A DNA stretch of 64,000 nucleotides from the NCBI RefSeq assembly GCF_022458985.1, contig NC_061778.1, forward strand, positions 4,233,501 through 4,297,500, in the 5' to 3' direction. The notes beneath the pieces were generated by a model, which had not been told where the DNA came from, did not search any database, and worked only from the letters and a program-made list of their open reading frames with translations. The stretch comes from Mugil cephalus. Taxonomy: Eukaryota > Chordata > Actinopteri > Mugiliformes > Mugilidae. Shown one piece after another: positions 1-11,900 of this stretch. Positions within the stretch are counted from its first letter, which is position 1, and each line of letters opens with the position of its first letter. The translations under genes and the position numbers were made by a program.

Positions 1-3000
1 GAATGACTCACTGATCTCAGAAAAAAAAACGAAAGCTACTGTACCACAGCTGGATCAGGCCGGGCTGGGACAGCAGACGGCGTCTTCCACATGGACATGC
101 GGGGACACAGCGCAGATACAAGTGCACAATATCTCACAGATAGCGCACCAGATATTTTATTCATGGGGAAGAAAATCTCAAGCAGCAAGAGTGACTCACG
201 GAGCCACGGGGACACACAAAAAAAAAAAGAGGAGACGGAGCAGGGGGTTGACAGGGTTTAACTCACCTGAACCGGCCTCCTTCTCTGTGTCAACCCAGAC
301 CCAGGCCAAAACAAAATGGCAGGGTTCCTTTTAAGGGGATCACAAGGAGGTGCATTTGTGTACTGAACGTGCCATAGTGTATAGTTACTTTCGACCGCTA
401 TCGCAGGAAGAAAGCCGTTAGCACTCGAGGCTACGCATTCCTCTGGCACATAAACCAACAAAAGACAGTCTCCTGCAGCGGCGCTGAGCTCGGCTGCCGT
501 TGTGACTCAGGCGCAGAGGTGTTCACCTTGGCCGCGTGTGCACGAGGAGGAGGGCTGTCGCCGCCGTGCACATTTGCCCCACATATGGCGGGCGGGTCTG
601 ACGCAACTTAAACGGCGTGCAGTCATGCGTGCGCCGACTTGAACCCGCTCACTCCGATGAGGCCGATCGCTCGCTGAGAAAAAGCGACTAAATATGTGAT
701 GAGGCGAGCTGCAGGAAAGGAGGAATCCGCCGCACAAACACACACCCACACAGACGCACAACCACACATTTCCAGTTGCAGGAAAAAGACGAGAAAAAAA
801 AACATGGAGACTACTCTGCTCACTTGGGGTAATTAGAGCGCACGTGGAGCCTGAGAGACAAAGCCTGGCATCGTGAGAACAAGGCTCGCCTGATGAGGCC
901 TCTCTATTTAAATCCCCGGGATGAGCTGAGAGCGTGTCTGTCGATTGGAATCGCTCCAGGAGACGCGCACGGGCTCCGAGGAGGAGGAGGAGGAGGAGGT
1001 GAACAGCCGAGGCCGAGGCGGTGAAAGTGAAGACGCGGAGGAAAAGCGTCGGGAAAGCGGAAAGACGAGCCGAGCGGCAGGAAGGTGTCTTTGAGGAACT
1101 GAAAGGACGGAGATTAAGGACTTAAGATTCAATCAGACATCCGTCCCCACTGTTAGTCAGAGACCACGGAATCAGACTCGGGCGCTGGGCGAACGCCGTT
1201 GATATTACACACAGGTGACTCACTGTGTTCTGTGGCGCTTTGAAGTCAGTTTGCGTCTGCGGGCTGTGGAAATGAAGGGTTTGACTGAATGTGTGAGTGT
1301 GTGCTGGGGGGGGGGGGGATGAGTGAGCGTACCAGTGTGTGTTTGGGGCAGGGCTTTGGGATTAGTACCTTTCCCTTCGCAGATCTACAAGCACCCAGTA
1401 TTTCTTGTCGCTAAGAGGATTCGAGGATACAGCGTTGTCCCGACAATTGAAAGCAAGGTTTTAGGCGCTAATCTACGAACTGAAGGGCGAGCGCGGGCTG
1501 ATTGTCTGCTGACGGAGCGCGCACACGCCCGCCGCCTTCGCCTTGATTGACGGGGCAGGACGTGGAGGTCAAAAAGGCAAATCTTTACAGCTTACAGGGG
1601 AGAAAGGAAACAGCCCACACAGGGACGTAGCTGCGCTCCACAATGCACTAAGAGATGATTATCAAATGCTTCTTTTTTTCTTTCCAAAAGTCTAGTTTTA
1701 CCCTCTTCCTCTTCCCTGTGTCTCGACCACCTCTGTATGGTAACGACACCCTGGGTTGTCTGAGGCTATTCACCGGCACACAAAAGGCCCCTCATTGAGA
1801 ACCATTGAGCCCTGCTAAAGGACGGCTCCACGGCGCCCGCCCCAACTATCACCATCCAAGTGGGAGCACTCATTCGCGTTGCAATTGTTCACTATCAGCT
1901 CATATCGAGAACAAATGCCCGCGCGGACGCGCACTTTAATATCAACGCTCTCAACGCCTGCGAGCACACGCACATTTAGAGATAAGAGGGAAAACGCTGC
2001 TGTAAGAGAACTGCAATAAGCAGAGCAGCCCCGCGGCCGTTTCTTTTTTTTTTTTTTTTTTTTCGGTTCTGCTGCACGAATCTTCTCCCCGTGCGGAACT
2101 TTTCCAGCGCCTCTGCGCTCTATCACACGTCTCCAAACACACTACGCAGAGTCAAATGCGACTCAACAAGCTCCGTCTTGCTTCGGATTTAGACACGTGT
2201 TGATGCGTTTTGGCGCTACAAGCCAACAGTCCTTTTCAATTTCATGACAGGAACAAAAAAAAATGCGTTGCGTGCTGTTGCGCAACGCCGCATCTCCTGC
2301 TGATCTCTCCTTGCTTTAAATCAGCGGAGGATAAAAACGTAGTGAGTGCATTAACTGTTCCATTAATCCATCCGGAGCCAGCGAATGCCTCGGTGTGATG
2401 CAATTCTCTGGGTAAACCTGCTCTGTGGTCGCAGCCTGCGCACTGTTTCCAAACCATCCCCACAAAAGATGCAGCTGTTTTCCCACTAGAAATTTAAATG
2501 AATCCATGATGTTTTTTTTGTTTTGTTTTGTTTTTGGATATGATAAAAAAAATCTCCTGTTCAGCCACTTGGTTGTGATTCGGGAGTCGGTGTCGCCCAG
2601 ATGAGAGGGGTAAAAACACAGCTGAAGAAACAAAAAGCTCACAATCTGGCACTCTCACAGGTATCTGACAAAACACGGCCGTTTACACAGCTGAAGAAAC
2701 TGGCTGAAAAGGAGGAAGAATAACACAAGAGAGACGCTTTCTTTTTTTTTTCTCCCCCCAACGACACCTCGACAATCACAAAGAGATGAGGAACAACGGA
2801 AGGTGAGAGGCGGGCTCGGAGCAATAAACCATCCCTGACCAACGGTGAGTGGGTCCCTGGCCTCTCCGGCTCATAAAACCAAGTTTAAGGTCCAGAGGAG
2901 CGAGTGCAGTCAGCAGAATCTGCCTCAGATTCACTGACAAACAAAAAGCGGGCAGTTGTTTTTCAGCTGTCCAGCCTCGACACGCTTCAAACTACTGACA

Positions 3001-4566
3001 ATTACACAGAAAGACACAAACATCCCGGGCTTCATTAAAGAAAATAAAGGTTGTCACTATTAAACCTTCTGTTACAGTGAAACTACAAGCAAAGCAAAAA
3101 AGAAATGGATATGAATATCTGCATTCTATGAGTGTAGTGTCCAATAAAGAAAAACGCTCCGTCCTTCAGGACAGCCATTGATTAAACCACAGGAATCCTC
3201 GGCACATGCCCTATAGTCAAGATGCACCATACATCTCCACTCAATTTAATCTGGGGCGAGCGATCAGGAAAATTCACTGATTTCATCCATCAATCATCTC
3301 AGGAGAGAATCGACCACTGGGTTCTTTGTGGTTAGGGAGTCTGACCGGGGAGGCAATCAGTACCGAGGGGACAGGTCTTTTTTTTAGAGAGTGCAACACA
3401 ATAACCATTATCCCCCCCCAATACACACACACACAAACACACACACACACACACAGTGCCACCCAATAGTGCCTCAAAATGGCCGAGGTTTGTGTCGCCG
3501 GTGCAGGAGGGAATAACATTCCCTGATAACTACTTTGTACACGGTGCACAACTGGTGCCAGGAGGAGACGTCTTGTTAAAGTGTTTCGTCACGGTTGCTT
3601 CAACAGGGAGCTCTGGGTGGGGGGGGGGGGGGGGGGGATGAGGAGGAGGAGGAGGAGGAGGGTGGTGGTGGTGGCGGTGGTGGGGCTGTTTGCTCTGAAA
3701 ACGGGCGCATTGTTATCCGATGACACACACGTCTGACACTGCAGGCATCGGAGTCCGGGGACAAGAAGTGACGAGGCAGCAGGGAAATAGGACGCCAGGT
3801 AGGAAGGTAGGTAGGAAGGTAGGTAGGTAAGTGTGCACACGTGGGAGTGGGTGTGTTTGTACGGGAGGACCTCCATTTGAGGCCAACTGTGTTTTAAACG
3901 CTTCTAGATACATTGTGCTGCAACCAGCCTGGCAAAACACAACAATAAAAGACTCAACTCTCTGGTTTGCTGAAAGTGGGGCCAATAAAGAACCCCCCCG
4001 CCCCCCTGCCCCCCGCCCACCCCCTGTAGCATACATGCACACTGTTTGTGATCCATTGCAGGGATCCTGCGTGTCCCCAAAAGGCCTGACTAAGCGCCCC
4101 TGGTCTTTGGTTTGGTCTCTGCAGTGAAACCCTGTTATAATTCAGGACATCCAGGCCCCACATTGGTTCAACTCAGCAACAAACTGCGATCAGAGCTGAG
4201 AAAAGACCTGAACGCAAGCGGATTAATATTTAACTAGACACAACATGTATGGACACATTCAAGCATTCCCAACTACAGAAAAAGAAAGAAAGAAAGAAAA
4301 GAAAGGACAACAGTGAAATAAAGCCGATCATCTTAAACAGGAATAATCAGTTCTGTTACTTGAAGTCAGAAGTAGTCAAAGCCTGATCAATGGATTTCCA
4401 ATAAAACGAGGTTTGATGGTGTGGGAGAGATCAGCTAAAGCTCAGACACATAAACCTCGCACGGAAAGAGGACAAGGGGCCGAGGAGATTTGCTCTGGCA
4501 TGAAGAAAACAACGCTGCTGATCCAACCTGGCGCACAATAAATCAGAGAACGTTTCATGTCACATA
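1..4566 (-). other. aplp2: aplp2 intron 1 (part), no exon seen
   Basis: This stretch lies downstream of the aplp2 exon 1 donor on the minus strand, so it reads as intron 1, continuing beyond the window start. I found no reading frame resembling aplp2 exon 2 (the E1 growth-factor-like domain). It holds CpG-rich segments (about 450-1210, 1480-1560 and 1800-2400), four exact TGACTCA sites in the first 1.2 kb, a CA repeat near 3422-3455, a G-tract with GGA/GGT repeats at 3611-3690 and a short GAAA repeat near 4280. The open frames here are low-complexity or CpG-driven and look non-coding. The CpG-rich parts may be enhancer or alternative promoter. Confidence 0.7.
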
Positions 4567-4639
4567 CCTCAATGTAGCCGGCCAGCGTCGGAACCACGAT
4601 GCCCAAAATAAGGACAGATATCGCCGGGACTGAACCCAT
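4567..4639 (-). CDS. aplp2: Amyloid precursor-like protein 2, exon 1 (signal peptide), partial
   Basis: On the minus strand an ATG at 4639 opens 24 codons that form a classic signal peptide: a short polar start, the hydrophobic core ISVLILGIVVPTLA, then GYIE. A consensus donor (GAG|GTATGTG) follows immediately. APP-family APLP2 proteins mature at a junction reading LAGYIEALAANAG, with the first intron after the GYIE codons, so the match is specific despite its shortness. The family comprises type I membrane proteins with E1, Kunitz (in some isoforms) and E2 ectodomains and a short cytoplasmic tail; none of those exons is in the window. Position head-to-head with prdm10 supports the call. Alternative: another secreted protein with a similar leader. 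Confidence 0.82.
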
Positions 4640-5060
4640 CTTCCAGGACCTCCGGTTATGCTACTGTAAATAACTTATATATCCTGTGAGCTATATTTGT
4701 CCGGCAGAATAAAGAGCGAAGCAAGTCCTGGGAAATGAATCTGACGATCTGTCCCGAAGAGCGAAGGCGAGTCCTGCTCCGCTTGTTTTGTTACCCGAGC
4801 TCGACACGAAAATTTTGGAGGGGGGACTGAGAGTCGGTCTCCTCTGGAAATGTGGATTGTGTGTCTCTCTCTCTGTTGCGTGGTGGCTCTGCCTCTTCTG
4901 CCTCCTCCCTCCCTCCCTTCCTCCCCCTGGTTCGTGTGAGCCGCACTTCCAGAGCGCAGTGCGCCACCAGGAGGCCGAGTGCGCGTCATCCACCCAAAAC
5001 CAGACGCACGGAGACTCAACAGCTGACGAGGCGAGGCACAAACTCAGGAGATTCTGCTCT
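4640..5060 (-). promoter_or_regulatory. aplp2: aplp2 promoter and 5' UTR region (CpG-rich)
   Basis: Directly upstream of the aplp2 start codon, this block is clearly richer in G, C and CpG than the AT-rich DNA beyond 5060. It contains pyrimidine-rich tracts around 4860-4930. No TATA box is obvious, which fits a CpG-type dispersed promoter. The exact transcription start cannot be placed from sequence alone. Confidence 0.55.
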
Positions 5061-7600
5061 TTATTCACTTTAGTTTCGCGTATGTATTCGTTTGTAATAA
5101 ATAGCATTTTTAAGTTAAATTAAATACATTTGAATAAATAAAATCATATAGTTGTATTGTCACGTTTCAGAATATTATTATTATTAGGAATAATAATAAT
5201 AATAAAGAAGAATGTGTAGCTGGTGTTGATTTGAACTGATTACAGTGCTCAGTATTACATTTTCTATGATCAGCAGACTAATAATGATTTTTAGTGGTCA
5301 AATAAATATAGTGAGATAAATAGTAGTTCTCTGACTTCTTATTAACTTTCACTTGTGTGTTTCAGTTCCTTTTCTCAACAAACCACCCGAATCCTTCAGT
5401 GTAATAATGTTGAGACTCCTATTATTGATTCATTCCTTGTATTTGTAGTAGATTCAGTTGACAAATTAAAGTTTAGTTGTTTAATACTTGGCTAAGGAAA
5501 GAGTATATTGGGACAAATGTTCAGCCATGGACAACGTGTGGAAAAATGAGTCAATAGAAAAATGTGTGTCAATAGTGAAATGTGAAAAGATTTCATAATA
5601 TCAATTAATATTTATCACTGCGGAGCTTCCACCTCCACATTTCTTTTGTCCACCTCTGTGTTTGCGCAAATGCTGTCAAGAGGGTTTCATTCAGTATAGG
5701 GAGAGAAAAACACCTTTGATGGCAAATTTATGTAGATTAGACTTTTATTGTGTAAACACTAAAATGTTCTGGATAGATGTTGAACAGTTTGCAAATAAAA
5801 AAGACTGTAAATGATCCTGGTAGGAGAGCTGCTTTTTCACTGCGATGAACAAAGATTCAATTTTCTCTGTTCAACTGGCTGCATAAACAGGGTAATTACA
5901 CACGCACGCACACACGCACACACACAGACACACACTACAATTCATTTGTGATTAGATTTTTTTTCCCCTAAGATGTCGTTTGTGTTTCTCTCTGATGGCA
6001 TATTGGGGAAAAAACACCAAAAAAAAAAAAAAAAAGCATCATGTAAATTGGATCTTTGCTTCAGGCAGGCGATGGTTATTAATTTCTGAAACATCAGCCT
6101 TTAGACGTGTTAGAACGAGCATTTGATTAGATTCATCTTGGGATGAGTCAGTTTGATCCCCAGACACCTGAGCTAAAACACCTCTGGAAAAAAAAACTGA
6201 GAAAAGAATTTATTTTTTTAATTTTAGCTTCACAGCAGAATGTAGTCTGATGAGAACAGGACAAGAAAAATTAGCTTTTTTTGATAAATGATGTAAGTAA
6301 ATTGGAATGAGGTGCTATATTTTTCACCAGTTAATACATCTGAATGTAAGTATGTATACAAGTACACAGCAGCCAGAAGTTCCTTAAATGCTGTACTAAA
6401 GTTCTGCAAGAGGAGGGTTGTGGCCGTGGTTGTCTCCTTGGTGGATATTAAAAATAATGTCCCAGTGGTTCCAAACTTACTCGGGTAATTGACATCCTGC
6501 AAAATCACACTTTCAGATGTTATAATACACTTCACCCACAGAGAGTCTCTTTGACTTTATGGCTTTTCTGTATTTTCTGTATGTATTTGAACTCCAACCA
6601 ATATTTAAACACAGCTAAGGAATAATTAAAGCAAACAGGAAGCACCAGACTACAATTCAGAGTGCATCTGCCAAGGATCAGAATAGTATTACAGATGAAT
6701 TATTTAATTGAAGTTTAATTTAATTGGAATATGGGTTAGTGGGTGCAGTCAGAATGGCAAAAAGGGACATTTACTCTATTTATGTTTAAATCTGCTACAC
6801 AATGAGGTGTATAAAAGGTAAAAGGATATTGATCCAGTGTAGGTCATTAAATTATAGTCTGTATTTCACTATTAAAAATATTCACTGATATAATTTCTTA
6901 TCTTTTTGGTACTGTTACGTAAACATTAGAACTAGAATGATGAGTGTTTGTCTCCCTCTAATGGCCACATCAAGGAACTACAGGCTTCAAAATGCACTGC
7001 CACAAACAGAAAGGAAGAAACGGAATCATCCTAAAATTATAAATAAGTATGAATGTCTGTATTATAATCACTGAAGAATTTGCATGTGACAAATTATAAT
7101 CTGATTCCTTTTTGAAACTGATCATAATATTCACCAGACGTATTGGTAATTATGTTGCAATGTCTCTCTATGAACACTACGAGGCGCTAAAAAAACACAA
7201 ATCTGATTAAATTGGCGTAAACCTTCACCTCTCGTCGTCGGCATTTTGTTACCTTTCAGAAATATGGAATAATTATTTGTATTTAAGAGCATATGCGATA
7301 CAAACATGTGGTAAAATGATGACACAAAACAGACAGAAGTATCACAACTCTTTGTGCAGCAGGTTTTTTTTTTCATTGGACAATTGTAGGATAGAAATTT
7401 TCTGATTGGCTGTAACTGTTACAACTAAAATCGAAGTTATGGGAAGTTATGAAAAAGTGGCGTTGACATAACATCATATATGTTTATTGTAGGACAACAC
7501 GACTAACTGTTTAAATGTTGAAGCCCTCCGACAAACAGCTAAAGCGAAACTTTTGAAAACAATGTTGTAAAATAGCCAGAGTTGACTTTTCAGCAACAAA
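5061..7600. other. AT-rich spacer between aplp2 and prdm10
   Basis: About 2.5 kb between two divergent genes. It is AT-rich with simple repeats (ATT/AAT near 5175-5215, CA-like near 5900-5935, A-runs near 6020) and TGAGTCA matches near 5545 and 6144. The short frames show no domain and no codon-like pattern. I see no gene. Confidence 0.6.
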
Positions 7601-7604
7601 AGTA

Positions 7605-7699
7605 AACATCCACCAATCACAAGCCACGCTCCCGCGTGTTGCTAGGTAGATTATGTTAATATATGCAATGCGGCCATCTCTGCAGCTACCATTCTGAAG
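7605..7699 (+). promoter_or_regulatory. prdm10: prdm10 promoter and non-coding exon 1
   Basis: A CCAAT box (CACCAATCAC, about 7611), a half X-box-like GTTGCTAGGTA (about 7639) and a YY1-like GCGGCCATCT (about 7669) sit just upstream of a consensus donor, CTGAAG|GTAAGA, with the exon ending at 7699. There is no ATG in a useful frame, so the exon is taken as 5' UTR. A GC-rich intron start follows up to about 8450. The splice partner would be the acceptor before 8871. The transcription start is inferred from motif spacing only. Confidence 0.6.
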
Positions 7700-8870
7700 G
7701 TAAGAACAACTTGTACGTTTTCCACAAAATGTAAGAAAACCAGGGATTAGTTAACGACCAGATCTGAAGCTCGGCTGCTCCATAGTCTCCCTGTAAACGC
7801 TGATTGAATGTGCGGGTTGTTTTAGCGCATTAGCGAGCGACGGAAAATGTATTTTTTTCCTGTGGGTCTCTTTGGACGTCGCCGTTGTTGTTAGTCCCAC
7901 CCAAAATGGAGCCCGTTCTTCCTTGTTCACACTGTACGACTCGAAGGGCTGGGCTCAACTAGGCATGGGGGACGGGTGGGTGTACTCAAAAATAAATCGG
8001 ACCTCTGGCGCTTCAAAAGCACCGCTGTTGGGAAAATTAAAATGCGGCCAGTGTGGTGCGGCCCGACAAGTTATGTTTGTCCCGATGTGCGGCCTCACAA
8101 CGGGACTATACGGCTGTAATGCTAATGTCGCGGTGCAGTAAATGCCCGGGTTTCTACGGCGCTAGTTTTTGTGGTATGGTCCGGTTGGGACCGAGAACCT
8201 GCGGGGTTAAAATAGGGGGGGGAATCGAATTTATTATTGATAATACCAACTGGATTTCTGAATGAGTTTGGAGAGCGGCGATTTTTTTCCGCCGCGGTTT
8301 TTTGTGCCGACACACGGTTGTATTTAGACGCCGTTTCTCCGGCGGCCTTGTGTGCAAACCGCCTTTTCCCCCCTCGTACCCCCGCTGAGAGTCTTGTGTG
8401 GCCGCTCTTGTGCACGAACAGACACGCTGGTTTATTTTGGCGTGCATGCATGTCCTGACAGCTGAACGAAACTGTGCCCGGAGACTCAACATTTCTGTTT
8501 CAGATGGCATATGGGTTGGGTTAGGGTTGAATTCAGCGCCACTGGCTGCTGCACTCCCTACAGTGCTGCAGCTACACAACCTCCACTACACAAGACAAGT
8601 CCAGTGTATATACAAATATATATAACATGAAGGTGTGGAAGTACATGCACACGTTTTATGCATTCATAAATTTCCTCATGCATGTCAGCATTTGTGCAAA
8701 AAGAAACATATTTTCTCAAAATAAAAGTTATCCCGTGCATTCATGATTCTAGCCATATATGACCTGGAAGTTTCATATTCACCCTAAAACCTGTTTAAAT
8801 CTTTGTTTTTACTGGTCATCATAATGCCATTAAAACCCACATAAAAACCTCTTATCTGTGTCCATTGCAG

Positions 8871-8953
8871 GCGTCCCTGGTTGTCTCAAGAGAGGGAATC
8901 AGAATTGAACTGATCGGTGACGCTGCCGGCTGCAGGCTTGGCACCGTGCTGCC
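8871..8953 (+). other. prdm10: prdm10 5' UTR in exon 2
   Basis: An acceptor (TCCATTGCAG, ending at 8870) opens an exon whose first 83 bases precede the ATG at 8954. The context GCCATGG is a strong Kozak match and decides the start. Upstream frames are closed by stop codons. Confidence 0.75.
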
Positions 8954-11900
8954 ATGGAGACCAAGCAGGAACCGTCCGCTGTGTGGAGTCAGACTGTTAA
9001 CAGTGATTCAGGCAACCCCACACAGGTACTACTACCTTGTCTGAACTGTTTCTGAGTTGCTGGTTTAGAGAAAGGTGCAACACGTCCCCATATCAATGAC
9101 TAAATCATCCGACTTTACAAGCAGTGGCCACAAATGAATGGGCGTAATAATCCTTATCATGTTTACAGGTGCATTTTGAAGGCGGCACCGTGGCCCAGAT
9201 CGTGTACAGTGGAGATCAGACGGACAGAGGACAGCAGCAGGTGGTTTATACGGCAGACGGGAACTCCTATACCTCAGTAGAGTCTGCAGAGCACACACTG
9301 GTCTACATACACCCTGCAGATGGCACTCAGGTAAGAAAAGGGCTGCTTTCAGGACACATGAACACTTTGGGACAGCAAACACAGCCACAAACAATAACAA
9401 TGCCATGTAGGGTGATTCTGAATTTTGAGATTGAAACTTCAGAGTCTTGGCTTTCAGAAGAGATCAAGACCATGCATGAGCTCCAAAATGTTCATGAACA
9501 GCGTCCTATTAACTTTGGGTAGGTCCCAAATAGACGTTTTTTTGTTTTTGTTTTTTTGTTTCTTTGCAAAAAGGCTGGAATGACAGGTTTATGTGAAGTC
9601 TAACATTTGATAATTCCAATTTAAGGCCTTAAAAAGTCTTAAATACGAGCATATTTTGCATCGTAATTCTTAAATTACATTTAGTCAAGTGCAGTATGAC
9701 CCCCTCTGGCCTTAAAAAGTCTTAAATTTCACTTGTTCACAACTGCAGAAACCCTCAGGTGTTTACATCCCTGCTTTTATTCTTGGCCACCTATGTGTTC
9801 TCAAAAATAAGGTTTAAGTGTTTCATACAGTCTAAAATGTACACCATTTTACTTTTCCTTCCAGACCGTGTTTGCTGATCAGCCGCAGGTGGCTTATATT
9901 CAGCAGGATGGCACGACTCAGCAGGTGAGTTCACCCCGGATCGTCACAGCGCCACCTCATCGTGTGCCAGGTCGTTTCTGCTGAACGATGAAGCATCTGA
10001 ATCTATCTCTTTCACAGGTGACAGTTCTGCTGCCGAGTGGGCAGAACATGAACGCTGCCAATCTGCATGTTCTCAGTAATGTAGCAGAAGCTCCACAAGC
10101 GATCCTGGAGCCAGTTTCCCAGGTGAGGACGCAGTGGTTCAAGCAAAAATAAAAAGTAAAAAAAAGAAAGAATATGCAAAGATGAGTTTGGAAAGACATG
10201 TGTAAATAGCATTTGTCTTTTTTCGTCTGTGTTTTTTTTAATCGTCACAAACAGGAGCAGCTGTCTGTGTCCACCTCGCTCACATCCATGGCCGACATCG
10301 GGGACACTCCCACCAGTCCCCTCGGAGCCACAGACTCCACAGATGACTTCGATGAAGACGAGGACGAAGACTCTGAGATGGACGACTGGGAGCCGAGTCA
10401 GCCTCAGTCATTCAACCCTCACAGCCTCTGTGAGTGACGTAAAAAAAGCAAAAACACTTAAATTTAACCGTTCCTCAACAAATATTTGAAATCTGGAGTT
10501 CACTTTGTGCTTCCCGTGGTTTCCCAGGGTGCGAGGAGTGTAACAGCGCCAACCCCACGGACTGTGCGAAGCACGGCCCTCTGCACCCCATCCCCAACCG
10601 GCCGGTGATGTCCAAGGCCAGGGCCAGTCTGCCTCTGGTCCTCTACATCGACCGGTTCCTGGGCGGAGTGTTCTCCAAGAGACGCATCCCGAAGCGCACA
10701 CAGTTTGGCCCAGTGGAGGGGCCCCTGGTCCCACAGAGCGAACTCCAGGACCACTACATTCACTTAAAAGTGAGTCAGGCTTAATTTGGCACTTGTTCCT
10801 ATTGGATTGTTGCTGCACTGATTTTTCAGTGTATCAACAATCCAAAGTCTATAGACTTGAGCATTAAAAAAAAGATGCAGCATGCTTTTAAACAATAATT
10901 ACATCTTTTTTCCATTGGATTTTTAACTCTGAATATTGATCTGTGTCTATCGCCTCTCCTAGTTGTGCATGTTGGATGGGGAGAAGGATGCGGAGAAGTC
11001 TGATGACATGTGGTTGGACCTTTCCGATGAGGACAGCTGTAACTGGATGATGTTTGTGAGACCGGCTCAGAATCACCTGGAGCAGAACTTGGTGGCTTAT
11101 CAGTACGGCTCTGAAATATTTTACACAACTATCAAGAACATCCAACCCAAGCAAGAGCTTAAGGTCAGCGTTACATATTCTCCTACACATGCCATTACTG
11201 CATCCATTATCACTGCCAACACTAGGAGGCAGCTGCTTTCACTGGAAAAGATCTTTGTACGGCATCAATCAGCAAAATTAGAATTATTTGGCAAACCAGA
11301 GCCAAAAACGAAAGGGACTCGGTCTAAAAATGCGAGTTTTTTGGAATTTGTTTTAATGAGGTTTTGCTTTTCCAGGTGTGGTATGCAGCATCGTATGCAG
11401 AGTTTGTAAATCAAAAGATCCACGATGTTACAGAAGAAGAGAGAAAGGGTGAGTCGCGGCCCACAATACTTACATGGATTCAGCATTGGGACACACATAC
11501 CATATCCGGACAAAGGCTACCCTGCAAAACACAAACAACCATAGCACATGCTCACATACCAGAGACTTTTTTACACTACAGTCAACTGTACTCATACCCT
11601 CATCATCCATGGACTGTTTGGAAAGTTGAAACATTTATTCAGTCCTTTGTATATGCTTTATATTGTTCTACTTTGCATTGTTTGTAACTTAAAAATGTTT
11701 TGTTCTTGCACATAATGCTGCTCAACTGTGCCTTAAGTTGCCGCACAGGGGGACAAATAAAAGTTTGTTCTGAATCTGAACTTGCTCTTGTTTCCTCAGT
11801 GCTCCGGGAGCAGGAGAAGAACTGGCCTTGTTACGAGTGCAACCGGCGTTTTGTGAGCTCTGAACAACTGCAGCAACATCTAAACATGCACGACGACAAG

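Noticed and set aside
3589-4042. Overlapping minus-strand frames of about 100 codons
   Set aside because: They run through G-tracts and TAGG repeats, giving Pro/Leu/Thr runs, and are not gene-like.
4691-5107. 138-codon minus-strand frame over the aplp2 start region
   Set aside because: It lies in the CpG-rich promoter and 5' UTR upstream of the signal-peptide ATG and shows no conserved features.
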